DNA from: an uncultured Elioraea sp.
GTDB taxonomy: Bacteria; Pseudomonadota; Alphaproteobacteria; Acetobacterales; Acetobacteraceae
Length of the DNA stretch: 64,000 bases
Assembly (NCBI GenBank): GCA_938010425.1
Contig: CALLUO010000005.1
Location: 62,001-126,000 of the forward strand
Reading direction: 5' to 3'
The notes beneath the pieces are model-generated. The model did not search any database. It saw only the letters and a list, made by a program, of their open reading frames with translations, and was not told the origin of the DNA. Every line of letters starts with the position of its first letter. Within the stretch, counting starts at the first letter, position 1. The position numbers and the translations under genes are program-made. Positions 9,737-18,008 of this stretch are shown in pieces.

Positions 9737-10423
9737 TCATCCCTCCGCCAGGGCAGCGAGCACGCGCGCAGCCTGCGCGCGGCCGATGCGTCGCCCCTCG
9801 GCAAGTGCGATCTCATCAAGCAGCCGGGCGGCGCGGGCGATGGCGGCATAACTCCGCGGCAGCCGCGCCACGAGATAGCGCAGCAGAGCGGCATCGCAGG
9901 CAAGCTGGCGATCCGCGAGCTGCTTGGCCAGCATGGCGGCAAGCAGGGCCTCGTCCGGGGCGCCGATCGCCACGCTGGCCGATGCCGTCAGGCGTGAGCG
10001 GAGATCGGGCAGCGTGAGCGGCCAGCGCGGAGCGGGCAGGCGCGCGGTCAGCAGCACCGTTCCGCCATGTTCATAGACAAGGTTGAGCAGATGCAGAAGC
10101 GCCCGTTCGCGCGCAGCGTCGCTGGCAGCACCGTCTGCGTTCTCGACCAGCAGATGCAGCGCCGAACCAAGGCGATGCGGCACGTCGGCGATGCTGAGCG
10201 CTGCGGCGGAAACCATGGCAGCGCCGCTGCGCTGCCGCCAGATCGCCCCGAGATGGCTTTTCCCCGACGCCTCGGGCCCCACCAGCACGAGCCGCCCCGC
10301 CGGCCAGTCCGGCCAGAGAGCAAGCCAGCGCCGGGCCGCCTCCGTGGCAGGCGAGTAAATGAAATCCTCGGCGGCGAAAGACGCTGCGGCCGGAAACGCA
10401 AGGGCCATCTGCTCCGCGCTCAC
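9737..10423 (-). CDS. hdaA: DnaA-related regulator HdaA
   Basis: HdaA/Hda proteins are short DnaA paralogues that act with the beta clamp to stimulate ATP hydrolysis by DnaA and prevent re-initiation. The 228-residue product carries only the AAA+ part: the P-loop GPEASGKSHLGAIW at about residue 50, a degenerate Walker B/sensor region (HGGTVLLTARLP) and the C-terminal lid with RLPRSYAAIARAARLLDEIA. The DnaA DNA-binding helix-turn-helix is absent, as expected. The N-terminal QMALAFP fits a clamp-binding motif. The GTG start at 10423 overlaps the stop of the upstream permease gene by GTGA. Location in a perM-hdaA-ppk chain is common in alphaproteobacteria. Confidence 0.88.
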   Translation of the reverse strand: MSAEQMALAFPAAASFAAEDFIYSPATEAARRWLALWPDWPAGRLVLVGPEASGKSHLGAIWRQRSGAAMVSAAALSIADVPHRLGSALHLLVENADGAASDAARERALLHLLNLVYEHGGTVLLTARLPAPRWPLTLPDLRSRLTASASVAIGAPDEALLAAMLAKQLADRQLACDAALLRYLVARLPRSYAAIARAARLLDEIALAEGRRIGRAQAARVLAALAEG

Positions 10424-11505
10424 AGCCTCCCCTCGTCGCGGTAGAGTTCGCTCGCGAGATAGCGCTTAAGCCAATGGCGCACGATGACCCCAATCGCCGC
10501 TGCGACCGGCACGGCAAGCAAGACGCCGAGGAAGCCGAACACGGCCCCGCCGGCGAACAGGGCGAAAATCACCCATACGGCGTGCAGTTCGACGCGCTCG
10601 CCAAGCAGGCGCGGATAGAGCACATAGCCCTCGACCACGTTGCCGAACACGAAGATCGCCGCAATCATCGCCACACCCGACCAGGTGCCGAACTGGGCCG
10701 CCGCCATGCCGACGCCGACGACGAAGCCCGTCAGCGTGCCGACATACGGGATGAAGGAGAGGATACCGGCGGTGAGCCCGACGATGAGGCCGAGCTGCAG
10801 CCCTGCAGCGGTGAGCGCGGTGGCGTAGAACAAAGCGAGGATGAGACAGACCAGCGCTTGGCCGCGTACCCAAGCAGAGAGAATGCGGTCGATCTCGGAG
10901 GCGATGTCGCGCACGGTGGGAGCGTAGCGGCGCGGCACCCAGGATTCGAGGCGGGCCATAATCTTCGGCCAGTCCCGCAGCAGGTAGAAAGCGACGATGG
11001 GGGTAACGACGATTAGAGCGAGCACGTTGATCAGCTGCACGCCGCCACCAACCACAGAGGCGATCGCCCCCGTTAGCCACCCAATCATCGTGTTGACCTG
11101 GCTCAGGGCAAGCTGGCGCAGCCTCTGGTCGACAAACTCGGGCCCAAGATTCTCCTCCAACCATAGAAGAGACTGCTGGATCAAATCACCAAGCAGACGA
11201 ATGTACTGCGGAATCAAAGAAATCAGGATAGTGATCTGCGCCAGGATTAACGGATAGAACAGCAGCAGGAAGGCAATAATGAGCGCGAGCAAGGCGACCA
11301 CGAGCAAGATGGCGGCCAGACCGCGCGGCACGCCAATCGCTTCCAATCGACCAGCGATCGGATCGAGCAAATAGGCGACGAGGGCGGCGAGCACGAAGGG
11401 GAGCAGGATCGAAGAAAAGAGGTGCAGGGCAAAAAGCAGCGCCCCGACCGTGGCCAGGGTCAGCAACAAGCGCTGCCGGCGCGCTGCGATTTCTGGCGGT
11501 GTCAT
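10420..11505 (-). CDS. AI-2E/PerM family membrane permease
   Basis: A 361-residue multi-pass inner-membrane protein of the AI-2E transporter (PerM/TqsA/YdiK) superfamily. It has paired hydrophobic helices at the N terminus (about residues 10-75), an amphipathic middle stretch (IRLLGDLIQQSLLWLEENLG...), and a C-terminal block with the family segments RYAPTVRDIASEIDRILSAWVRGQ, GILSFIPYVGTLTGFVVG and LEGYVLYP-like NVVEGYVLYPRLLGERV. The substrate is unknown; members export diverse small molecules or act as Na+/H+ antiporters. ATG at 11505 lies five bases after the upstream phosphatidyltransferase gene; a longer open frame through that gene is not used. Its stop overlaps the hdaA start. Confidence 0.88.
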   Translation of the reverse strand: MTPPEIAARRQRLLLTLATVGALLFALHLFSSILLPFVLAALVAYLLDPIAGRLEAIGVPRGLAAILLVVALLALIIAFLLLFYPLILAQITILISLIPQYIRLLGDLIQQSLLWLEENLGPEFVDQRLRQLALSQVNTMIGWLTGAIASVVGGGVQLINVLALIVVTPIVAFYLLRDWPKIMARLESWVPRRYAPTVRDIASEIDRILSAWVRGQALVCLILALFYATALTAAGLQLGLIVGLTAGILSFIPYVGTLTGFVVGVGMAAAQFGTWSGVAMIAAIFVFGNVVEGYVLYPRLLGERVELHAVWVIFALFAGGAVFGFLGVLLAVPVAAAIGVIVRHWLKRYLASELYRDEGRL

Positions 11506-11510
11506 GATGG

Positions 11511-12053
11511 TCACAGCGCCGCCGCCCCGCCGCCGCGCACCCAGCGCGCAAGGTAGGCCGCACCGGACGCCAGCGTGCTCGCCGCCACCAGCCACACCAG
11601 AGCCGTCACCGCCCTTTCGCTGGGCACGCCGTAGGCAGCGTGCAAAAGCACGGCAGCGGCGAGCACGATCTGCGCGGCGGTGTTGGCCTTGCTCACAAAC
11701 AGCGGCCGAATGACGACCTCCTCGCCGAGGACATAGAGGGTGAGCACCCCGCCCACGATCAGCATGTCGCGGAACACGACCAGGATGACAAGCCAGGAGG
11801 GCAAAGCCCCGATCGCGCCGAGCGTGACGTAGACGCTAACAAGCAGAGCCTTGTCGGCCACGGGGTCAAGCACCGCGCCGACCCGAGAGCGCAGGCCGAA
11901 CCGCTTGGCAATGAACCCATCCACCGCGTCCGAAATGCCGGCGGCGACGAACAGCCAGAACGCCCAAGCCATTTCGCGCTGCAGAATCAGCCAGACGGCA
12001 GCGGGCACCGCACAGAGCCGAAGCAGCGTGATCAGATTGGGTGCCGTCATCAT
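11511..12053 (-). CDS. CDP-alcohol phosphatidyltransferase family protein
   Basis: An integral-membrane enzyme of 180 residues that transfers a phosphatidyl group from CDP-diacylglycerol to an alcohol, in the PgsA-like branch. The active-site signature is visible at about residues 40-68: D-x2-DG-x2-A-K-x8-G-x3-D-x3-D in SDAVDGFIAKRFGLRS followed by GAVLDPVADK, with lysine at the position often occupied by arginine. It starts TAPNLITLLRLCAVPAAVWLI, typical of phosphatidylglycerophosphate synthases, and has about five further hydrophobic segments. Whether it makes phosphatidylglycerophosphate or another lipid cannot be decided. It starts nine bases after the DUF2066 gene and precedes the permease in the same operon. 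Confidence 0.88.
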   Translation of the reverse strand: MMTAPNLITLLRLCAVPAAVWLILQREMAWAFWLFVAAGISDAVDGFIAKRFGLRSRVGAVLDPVADKALLVSVYVTLGAIGALPSWLVILVVFRDMLIVGGVLTLYVLGEEVVIRPLFVSKANTAAQIVLAAAVLLHAAYGVPSERAVTALVWLVAASTLASGAAYLARWVRGGGAAAL

Positions 12054-12062
12054 CGCCGCGGC

Positions 12063-12698
12063 TTAGTCGCTGGTCCGGCCCTCGGCCGCCGGCGGGGCAG
12101 CGAGGGAGAGAGTGGGCAGCTCGCCCTCCGTTTCCAGCACGAGGCCCGCGGTGGCGAAGGCCGATTTCGCCCTCGCTGCACCACCCAACAGGGTCAAGGC
12201 AAGGCGCGCCTCACCGGCGCTAAGGCCGCGCGGCTCGACTCGCGAAACGATCGCTATGGCGGCAAGGCGACGCCGAAGCTCCGCCCACTCGCCGGGCGAG
12301 GCGAAGCGCGCCCTCACCTCCACGGTTTCGCCAGGGCCAAGCTCGCGCGCGAGCAGGGCGCGCACGGCCTCGGGGCGAAACAGCACGGCGAGAGTCGCAC
12401 GGTACCGTCGCGCCGTGATCTCTTCCTCGACAACCTCGAAGCCCTCGATCAGGCGGTCGAGCTCGCGCTCGGGCAATCGCCGCAGACGTGCCGCCTCCGG
12501 CGCCTCGCGGGCCAGGAAACGCTCCCAGGCCAGCTGACGGCCGGTCGCCTGCGCTGCCGTCCTCGCCGCCACCGCGTCCGCTGCCGTCTCGTCGACCACG
12601 ATGCCGCCGATGCGGAAGCCCCACTCGCCCGCGCGTGCGACCCCGCACCCGACCGCGAGGGCGAGAACCGCCCCGATCAACCTTGCTCTTGACGACAC
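12063..12698 (-). CDS. DUF2066 family exported protein
   Basis: A 211-residue protein with an N-terminal signal-like stretch ([18 protein letters not shown]) followed by a domain resembling DUF2066: [20 protein letters not shown] and [16 protein letters not shown] near the start, then the [19 protein letters not shown] segment. DUF2066 proteins are envelope proteins of unknown role, often beside CDP-alcohol transferase and purM genes, as here. The frame stays open to 13106 antisense to purM, but GTG at 12698 places the signal peptide at the N terminus and has AAGGGG close upstream. It is the first gene of the operon running to ppx and is divergent from purM. Confidence 0.75.
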   Translation of the reverse strand: MSSRARLIGAVLALAVGCGVARAGEWGFRIGGIVVDETAADAVAARTAAQATGRQLAWERFLAREAPEAARLRRLPERELDRLIEGFEVVEEEITARRYRATLAVLFRPEAVRALLARELGPGETVEVRARFASPGEWAELRRRLAAIAIVSRVEPRGLSAGEARLALTLLGGAARAKSAFATAGLVLETEGELPTLSLAAPPAAEGRTSD

Positions 12699-12758
12699 GC
12701 CCCTTCCCCGACACGACCCAGCGAACGTGCATGCTGCCTTAGCCGATCGGGGGAGACC

Positions 12759-13817
12759 ATCGCCAGAGCCACCTATCGCGACGCCGGCGTCGACATCGAG
12801 GCGGGCGAGGCGCTCGTCGAGCGGATCAAGCCGCTTGCGCGCGCGACCGACCGGCCGGGCACGCTCGGCGCCCTGGGTGGGTTCGGCGCGCTGTTCGACG
12901 TGCGCGCGGCGGGCTTCACCGACCCCGTGCTGGTCGCCACCACAGACGGGGTGGGGACGAAGCTCAAGATCGCGATCGAGACCGGCCGCCACCATGGCGT
13001 GGGGATCGACCTCGTCGCGATGTGCGTCAACGACCTGGTGGTGCAGGGGGCCGAGCCTCTGTTTTTCCTCGACTATTTCGCCACCGCCCGGCTTTGCGTT
13101 GACCATGCGGCCGAGGTGATTGCCGGCATGGCCGAGGGATGCCGCATCGCTGGCTGCGCTCTCGTGGGCGGGGAGACGGCGGAAATGCCGGGACTGTACG
13201 CCGCCGGAGATTACGACCTCGCCGGCTTCGCCGTGGGCGCGGCCGAACGCGGCACTTTGCTTCCTAGGCCTGACATCGCACCCGGCGACGTGGTGCTTGG
13301 GCTTGCCTCATCGGGCGTGCACGCGAACGGCTTTTCGCTCGTCCGCCGCATCGTTTCTGAGGCGGGGCTTGGCTGGTCCTCGGCCTGTTCGTGGGACGGC
13401 GAGAGGACGGTGGGGGAGGTGCTGCTCGAGCCGACGCGCATCTACGTTGCACCGTTGCTGGCCGCTCATCGCGAAGGGCTAATCAAGGCGGCTGCCCACA
13501 TCACAGGCGGCGGTCTGCCGGGAAACTTGCCGCGAGTCCTGCCAGAAGGGGTTGTCGCCGCAATCAACGCCGCCTCCTGGCCGGTGCCGCCGGTGTTCGC
13601 CTGGCTCGCGCGTACGGGCGGGGTCACGGCTCAGGAGATGCTGCGCGTGTTCAACTGCGGCATCGGCATGGCGGTGGTGGTCGGCCCCGCCGATGCTGAG
13701 CGCGCGACCTCTATCCTCTCCGCACAGGGCGAAAAGGTCTTCCGCATCGGCACACTCGTCGCTGGGGAGGGGCCAGCACGGGTCGAGGTGTCGGTCCCGG
13801 CCGGCTGGCTCACATGA
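12759..13817 (+). CDS. purM: Phosphoribosylformylglycinamidine cyclo-ligase (start codon abnormal)
   Basis: PurM closes the imidazole ring in purine synthesis (FGAM + ATP to AIR). The family sequence is continuous from [20 protein letters not shown] through [51 protein letters not shown] and [15 protein letters not shown] to the usual C terminus. The oddity is the start. In this frame there is no ATG, GTG or TTG between the stop at 12690-12692 and a GTG at 12900 that would remove about 45 conserved residues. The best boundary is ATC at 12759 with GGGGGAG just upstream, or a one-base error in the G run at 12749-12753 joining a GTG frame from 12727. It overlaps purN by ATGA. Confidence 0.9.
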   Translation: MARATYRDAGVDIEAGEALVERIKPLARATDRPGTLGALGGFGALFDVRAAGFTDPVLVATTDGVGTKLKIAIETGRHHGVGIDLVAMCVNDLVVQGAEPLFFLDYFATARLCVDHAAEVIAGMAEGCRIAGCALVGGETAEMPGLYAAGDYDLAGFAVGAAERGTLLPRPDIAPGDVVLGLASSGVHANGFSLVRRIVSEAGLGWSSACSWDGERTVGEVLLEPTRIYVAPLLAAHREGLIKAAAHITGGGLPGNLPRVLPEGVVAAINAASWPVPPVFAWLARTGGVTAQEMLRVFNCGIGMAVVVGPADAERATSILSAQGEKVFRIGTLVAGEGPARVEVSVPAGWLT

Positions 13818-14452
13818 AGGCACGGGTCGCGGTGCTGATCTCCGGCCGCGGCAGCAACCTGCGCGCCCTCATCGAGGCCTCGGCCGACCCTGCGTTCCCG
13901 GCTGAGATCGCGCTCGTTGTGTCCAACGAACCAAAGGCGGCCGGGCTCGCCATCGCGCGGGCAGCCGAGGTGCCGACGGTGGTGATCGACCACCGCCCGT
14001 TCCGCGGCGACCGTGCGGCGCACGAGGCGGCGATCCAGGCCGCTCTGCACGGCGCTAGGGTGGACCTCGTCTGCCTCGCCGGATGGATGCGCCTGCTCAC
14101 CCCTTATCTCGTGGGCCTGTGGCGGGGGCGGATGCTGAACATCCACCCGAGTCTTCTGCCGGCCTTCCCTGGGCTTGAGACGCATGCCCGCGCTCTCGCT
14201 GCCGGCGTTAAGCTGCACGGCTGCACCGTCCATCTCGTCACCGAAGCGATGGATGACGGGCCGATCCTTGCCCAAGCGGCTGTGCCCGTTCTGCCGGAGG
14301 ATACGGTGGAAAGCCTTGCGGCACGGGTTTTGGCGGCCGAACATCGCCTCTATCCGACCGCGCTTGCTGCCCATCTCGGTGTGACCGCCGGCCCGGTATC
14401 GGCTGCCACGGTGTTGTTCAACCCCTTGCCCCTGGTGCCGCACTCCGCTTAA
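13814..14452 (+). CDS. purN: Phosphoribosylglycinamide formyltransferase
   Basis: PurN uses 10-formyltetrahydrofolate to formylate GAR, step three of purine synthesis. The 212-residue protein has the N-terminal nucleotide loop [16 protein letters not shown], the [13 protein letters not shown] segment, the catalytic block [22 protein letters not shown] (N, H) and [21 protein letters not shown] with the conserved aspartate. The ATG at 13814 overlaps the purM stop (ATGA), so translation is probably coupled to purM. The length is typical. Confidence 0.95.
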   Translation: MKARVAVLISGRGSNLRALIEASADPAFPAEIALVVSNEPKAAGLAIARAAEVPTVVIDHRPFRGDRAAHEAAIQAALHGARVDLVCLAGWMRLLTPYLVGLWRGRMLNIHPSLLPAFPGLETHARALAAGVKLHGCTVHLVTEAMDDGPILAQAAVPVLPEDTVESLAARVLAAEHRLYPTALAAHLGVTAGPVSAATVLFNPLPLVPHSA

Positions 14453-14487
14453 GCAAGGGCGATTTGACGATGAAGGGGAGGGTGAGG

Positions 14488-14646
14488 ATGGCAGGGTCAG
14501 CGGGCGTGGCGAGGATGGACGACCCAAAGCTTGAGGAATTCCTCCGTTCGCGCGAGGAAACCTACCGCGCCTTCAACCGGGCGCTCGTCTGGGGGGTCGG
14601 GTCAGTCGCTGCGGTGCTGATCTTGCTCGCGCTCTTCTTGCTCTAA
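14488..14646 (+). CDS. Small single-span membrane protein, possibly aa3 oxidase subunit IV-like
   Basis: A 52-residue product: a short charged N-terminal part (MDDPKLEEFLRSREETYRAF) and one C-terminal membrane helix (ALVWGVGSVAAVLILLALFLL), N-in by charge. This layout resembles alphaproteobacterial aa3-type cytochrome c oxidase subunit IV proteins, but the match is by shape rather than a clear motif. Of the in-frame starts (TTG 14464, ATG 14470, 14488, 14515), ATG 14488 is preferred because GGGGAGGGTGAGG lies directly before it. It follows purN by 35 bases and its stop lies inside the first copy of a 36-bp direct repeat. Confidence 0.6.
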   Translation: MAGSAGVARMDDPKLEEFLRSREETYRAFNRALVWGVGSVAAVLILLALFLL

Positions 14647-14746
14647 GCCTCTCGGCGCTGGGGCCAGCAGGGGGCGGGTTTGGGCGCGACGTCGTGGGCC
14701 ACGCCGTATCCTAAGCCTCTTGGCGCCGGGGCCAGCAGGGGACGGG
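14643..14746. repeat. 36-bp imperfect direct repeat, two copies
   Basis: Copies at 14643-14678 and 14711-14746, both starting CTAAGCCTCT and containing GGGGCCAGCAGGGG, agree at 33 of 36 positions and lie 68 bases apart. The first copy includes the stop codon of the small membrane protein. The second lies in the gap before the end of ndk. The function is unknown: a local duplication or a family of intergenic repeats. Confidence 0.8.
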
Positions 14747-14779
14747 GGCGACCCAAGCCGGCCAGCCCCCGTCACAGAA

Positions 14780-15202
14780 TCAGCCCACAATCTCGGTTTG
14801 GGAAAAAAAGAAAGCGATTTCGCGCGCCGCGTTTTCCGCACTGTCCGAACCGTGCACAGAGTTTGCCTCGATGCTTTCGGCGAACAGCGCGCGGATGGTT
14901 CCCGGCGCTGCCTTGGCTGGGTCGGTCGCGCCCATCAGCTCGCGGTTTTTTGCCACGGCGTTCTCGCCCTCGAGCACCTGCACGACAACGGGGCCAGAAC
15001 ACATGAAGTCGACGAGGCTTGTATAGAACGGCCTCTCCGCATGCACCTTGTAGAATTCCTTCGCGTGCGCGCGGCTCATCCATATCCGCTTCTGCGCGAC
15101 GATGCGCAACCCGTTTTCTTCGAGGATCGCGTTGATCTTTCCCGTCAGGTTGCGCCGTGTTGCGTCAGGCTTGATGATGCTGAGGGTGCGTTCAACGGCC
15201 AT
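14780..15202 (-). CDS. ndk: Nucleoside diphosphate kinase
   Basis: Ndk transfers the terminal phosphate of ATP to nucleoside diphosphates through a phosphohistidine and balances NTP pools. The 140-residue length is exactly typical. The N terminus [20 protein letters not shown], the segment [30 protein letters not shown] and the active-site block [19 protein letters not shown] with the catalytic histidine are all present. The ATG at 15202 has GGAG upstream; an open frame to 15247 gives a non-family extension. The gene is divergent from the ABC-F gene at 15329 and convergent with the purN side. Confidence 0.97.
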   Translation of the reverse strand: MAVERTLSIIKPDATRRNLTGKINAILEENGLRIVAQKRIWMSRAHAKEFYKVHAERPFYTSLVDFMCSGPVVVQVLEGENAVAKNRELMGATDPAKAAPGTIRALFAESIEANSVHGSDSAENAAREIAFFFSQTEIVG

Positions 15203-15328
15203 GCGGCCACTCTCCATGCGTGTGGGTGAACGATCGCGGGATTGCATGCGCCCTCTAGGCGAGTCGACGCTGGATGGGAACCCCTGCCTCGCGCGAGGGA
15301 GCGGTTCTGGTACGGGTGAGGCACAGCG

Positions 15329-17203
15329 ATGACGGTTCTCGCCATCGAAGGAGCGGAGCTGCGCGTTGCTGGACGGGTCCTTATCAAGGGGGCGGACCTT
15401 GCCGTCGCGCCGGGGCAGAAGATGGGCCTTGTCGGGCGAAACGGTGCGGGCAAGTCGACCTTGCTGCGGGCCATCTTAGGCGAGGTTCCGCTTGATGGCG
15501 GAACGATCCGGCTCGCCCGCGGAATCCGCCTCGCCGCTGTTGCCCAGACCGCTCCGTCCGGCGAGGCGAGCCTCATCGACACCGTACTCGCAGCCGATGT
15601 CGAGCGCGCACGTCTTCTCGCCGAAGCCGAGCACGCCCCGCCCGAACGCCTTGCCGAGCTTCACGAGCGTATGCGTGCCATCGGGGCGGATGCCGCCCCG
15701 GCGCGGGCCGCTGCAATCCTTGCCGGGCTTGGCTTCGACGAAGCAGCGCAGCGTCGGTCTCTGTCGTCTTTCTCCGGGGGCTGGCGTATGCGCGTTGCCC
15801 TCGCCGCCGCCCTGTTCCTCGCTCCTGATCTCCTCCTTCTCGACGAACCGACCAACCACCTCGACCTCGAAGCAACGCTTTGGCTTGAGGGCTGGCTTGC
15901 GCGCTTCCCCGGCGCGGCCATCATCGTCAGCCATGATCGCGGCTTGCTCGATCGCGCTGTCGATGCCATCGCCCATCTCGATCGCGGCCGCATCACTGTG
16001 TATCCAGGTGGGTTCAGCGCGTTTGTTCGCCTGCGCGAAGAGCGGGCAGCGCGCGAGGCGGCGGTGGCGGAACGCGTGGCGCGCGAACGGGCTCGGCTGC
16101 AGGCCTTTGTCGATCGCTTCCGCGCTAAGGCAACCAAGGCACGGCAAGCACAGTCGCGGCTGAAGGCGATCGCACGCCTACCGGCCATCGAGGCGATCGT
16201 TGAGGACACACCGACGCGCTTCGCCTTTCCCGCGCCCCTCCCCCTTGCCCCCCCACTCCTCGCGCTTGACCGCGTCGCGGTGGGCTATGACAGCCGTCCT
16301 GTGCTGCGCGAGGTGAGCCTACGCCTGGACGCCGACGACCGCATCGCGCTCTTGGGCCGCAACGGCAACGGCAAATCGACTTTGGCAAAACTGCTGGCAG
16401 GACGGCTCGAGCCGCTTGCGGGAAGCGTGTTCCGCACGCCGCGCCTCTCGGTCGGCTTTTTTGCTCAGCACCAGGAGGAGGAGCTGGTCGCAAGCGAGAC
16501 GCCGATCGACCATATGGCGCGCGCCCTGCCGCGCGCGACACCCTCAGAGGTTCGCGCCCAGCTCGCTCGGTTCGGCCTCGATGCGGATCGGGCCGAAACA
16601 CCCGTTGCCGCCCTGTCGGGCGGAGAGAAGGCGAGGCTTTTGCTCGCGCTCGCCACGCGGCACGCCCCGCAGCTCCTGATCCTCGACGAACCGACGAACC
16701 ATCTCGACCTTGACGCGCGCGAGGCGCTGATCCGGGCACTTGCTGAGTATGAAGGCGCGGTGGTGCTGATCACGCACGACCCGCATGTCGTTGAGCTCGT
16801 TGCAGATCGGCTCCTGTTGGTTGCCGACGGCACGGTGCGACCCTTCGAGGGCGATCTCGATGACTATCGCGCCTTCGTCACGGCACAGGAACGGCCCGCA
16901 GCGCGCGAGGAACCTGTTTCAACTCGGGTGGAGGAGAGGCGACAGAGAGCGCAGGCCCGCGCCGCAGCGGCCCCGTTGCGCAAGCGCATCACCGCCCTCG
17001 AGGCCGAGATCGCGCGCCTTTCCGCCGAACAGACGCAGCTCGAGACGGCGCTTGCCGACCCGGCCCTCTACGCCAAAGGCGGCAACGCGGCGATGATCGC
17101 GGCGCATGGCGCGCGGCTTGCCGAAGTGCGACGCTTGCTCGCCGCCGCCGAGGAGGAATGGCTCAGCGCGTCTGAGGCGCTGGAAGCCGCCGCGCAAGCA
17201 TGA
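15329..17203 (+). CDS. ABC-F family ATPase (ribosome-associated type)
   Basis: A 624-residue soluble protein with two ABC ATPase domains and no membrane segments, the ABC-F layout of YheS/Uup/EttA proteins that act on ribosomes. First domain: Walker [15 protein letters not shown], signature [15 protein letters not shown], Walker [14 protein letters not shown]. Second domain: [47 protein letters not shown]. Between them lies a charged linker ([20 protein letters not shown]...), and a C-terminal coiled coil occupies about residues 540-624 ([18 protein letters not shown]), most like YheS/Uup. Exact subfamily is uncertain. The 3' end overlaps the end of rsmA on the other strand by 41 bases. Confidence 0.92.
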   Translation: MTVLAIEGAELRVAGRVLIKGADLAVAPGQKMGLVGRNGAGKSTLLRAILGEVPLDGGTIRLARGIRLAAVAQTAPSGEASLIDTVLAADVERARLLAEAEHAPPERLAELHERMRAIGADAAPARAAAILAGLGFDEAAQRRSLSSFSGGWRMRVALAAALFLAPDLLLLDEPTNHLDLEATLWLEGWLARFPGAAIIVSHDRGLLDRAVDAIAHLDRGRITVYPGGFSAFVRLREERAAREAAVAERVARERARLQAFVDRFRAKATKARQAQSRLKAIARLPAIEAIVEDTPTRFAFPAPLPLAPPLLALDRVAVGYDSRPVLREVSLRLDADDRIALLGRNGNGKSTLAKLLAGRLEPLAGSVFRTPRLSVGFFAQHQEEELVASETPIDHMARALPRATPSEVRAQLARFGLDADRAETPVAALSGGEKARLLLALATRHAPQLLILDEPTNHLDLDAREALIRALAEYEGAVVLITHDPHVVELVADRLLLVADGTVRPFEGDLDDYRAFVTAQERPAAREEPVSTRVEERRQRAQARAAAAPLRKRITALEAEIARLSAEQTQLETALADPALYAKGGNAAMIAAHGARLAEVRRLLAAAEEEWLSASEALEAAAQA

Positions 17204-18008
17204 GCCGTGCGAGGCGGTCGAACTCGGCCACACTCAGCGTCTCCGCCCGACGGTCGCCGGCAATCTTCGCCTCGCTAAGAAGCCGGTCCGCCTCGCCGAG
17301 GGGTCTCAGCGCGGCGCGCAACATCTTGCGCCTTTGACCGAACGCCGCTGCGGTGACCTTTTCCATCGCCGCGAACAGATCGCGCCCAGGTTGATCCCCG
17401 TAAGGAACAAGACGGACCAAGGCGGAATCGACCTTCGGCGGGGGGGTGAAGGCGCGGGCTGGCAGGCGAAGCACGATGCGCGCCTCCGCCACCCATTGCA
17501 CGAGCACGGCGAGGCGTCCGTACGCGCTGGCGTTGGGGCTTGCCGTGATCCGCTCCGCCACCTCCGCCTGGAACATCAGGGTAAGGCTTTCATAAGCCGC
17601 GATCTCGCGCAGCCAGCCGACCAGAAGCGGGCTGGCGATGTTATAGGGCAGGTTAGCGACGATCGCCCGCGGCGGCGGGACGAGCCCGGCAACCTGCACG
17701 GTCAGCGCATCGGCCTCGATCACGCGAAGCCGCCCTTCGCTCTCTTCCACGAGTTCGGCAAGCGCAGCCACACAGCGTGGGTCGCGCTCGATCGCGGTCA
17801 CGCTCGCCGTGCCCGCATCAAGCAGAGCGCGAGTCAACCCCCCGGGCCCAGGCCCGATTTCGATCACATTCCGCCCGGCAAGCGGTCCTGCTTCGCGCAC
17901 AATGCGCGCAAGGAGATTGGGGTCGAGCAAAAAGTGCTGGCCGAGCGCCTTGCGCGCGGTGAGCCCGTGTTCCGCGATGACCTCGCTGAGCGGGCGTCGC
18001 GCGCTCAC
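17163..18008 (-). CDS. rsmA: 16S rRNA (adenine1518/1519-N6)-dimethyltransferase
   Basis: RsmA (KsgA) dimethylates two adjacent adenines in helix 45 of 16S rRNA late in small-subunit assembly. The 281-residue product has the N-terminal HGLTARKALGQHFLLDPNLL, the SAM-binding loop VIEIGPGPGGLTRALLDAG, ERDPRC, and the catalytic motif VANLPYNIASPLLVGWL. It ends the minus-strand chain beginning with cysQ and overlaps the end of pdxA by ATGA. Its 3' end overlaps the convergent ABC-F gene by 41 bases, leaving no room for a separate terminator. Confidence 0.96.
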   Translation of the reverse strand: MSARRPLSEVIAEHGLTARKALGQHFLLDPNLLARIVREAGPLAGRNVIEIGPGPGGLTRALLDAGTASVTAIERDPRCVAALAELVEESEGRLRVIEADALTVQVAGLVPPPRAIVANLPYNIASPLLVGWLREIAAYESLTLMFQAEVAERITASPNASAYGRLAVLVQWVAEARIVLRLPARAFTPPPKVDSALVRLVPYGDQPGRDLFAAMEKVTAAAFGQRRKMLRAALRPLGEADRLLSEAKIAGDRRAETLSVAEFDRLARLMLARRLPAPQTR

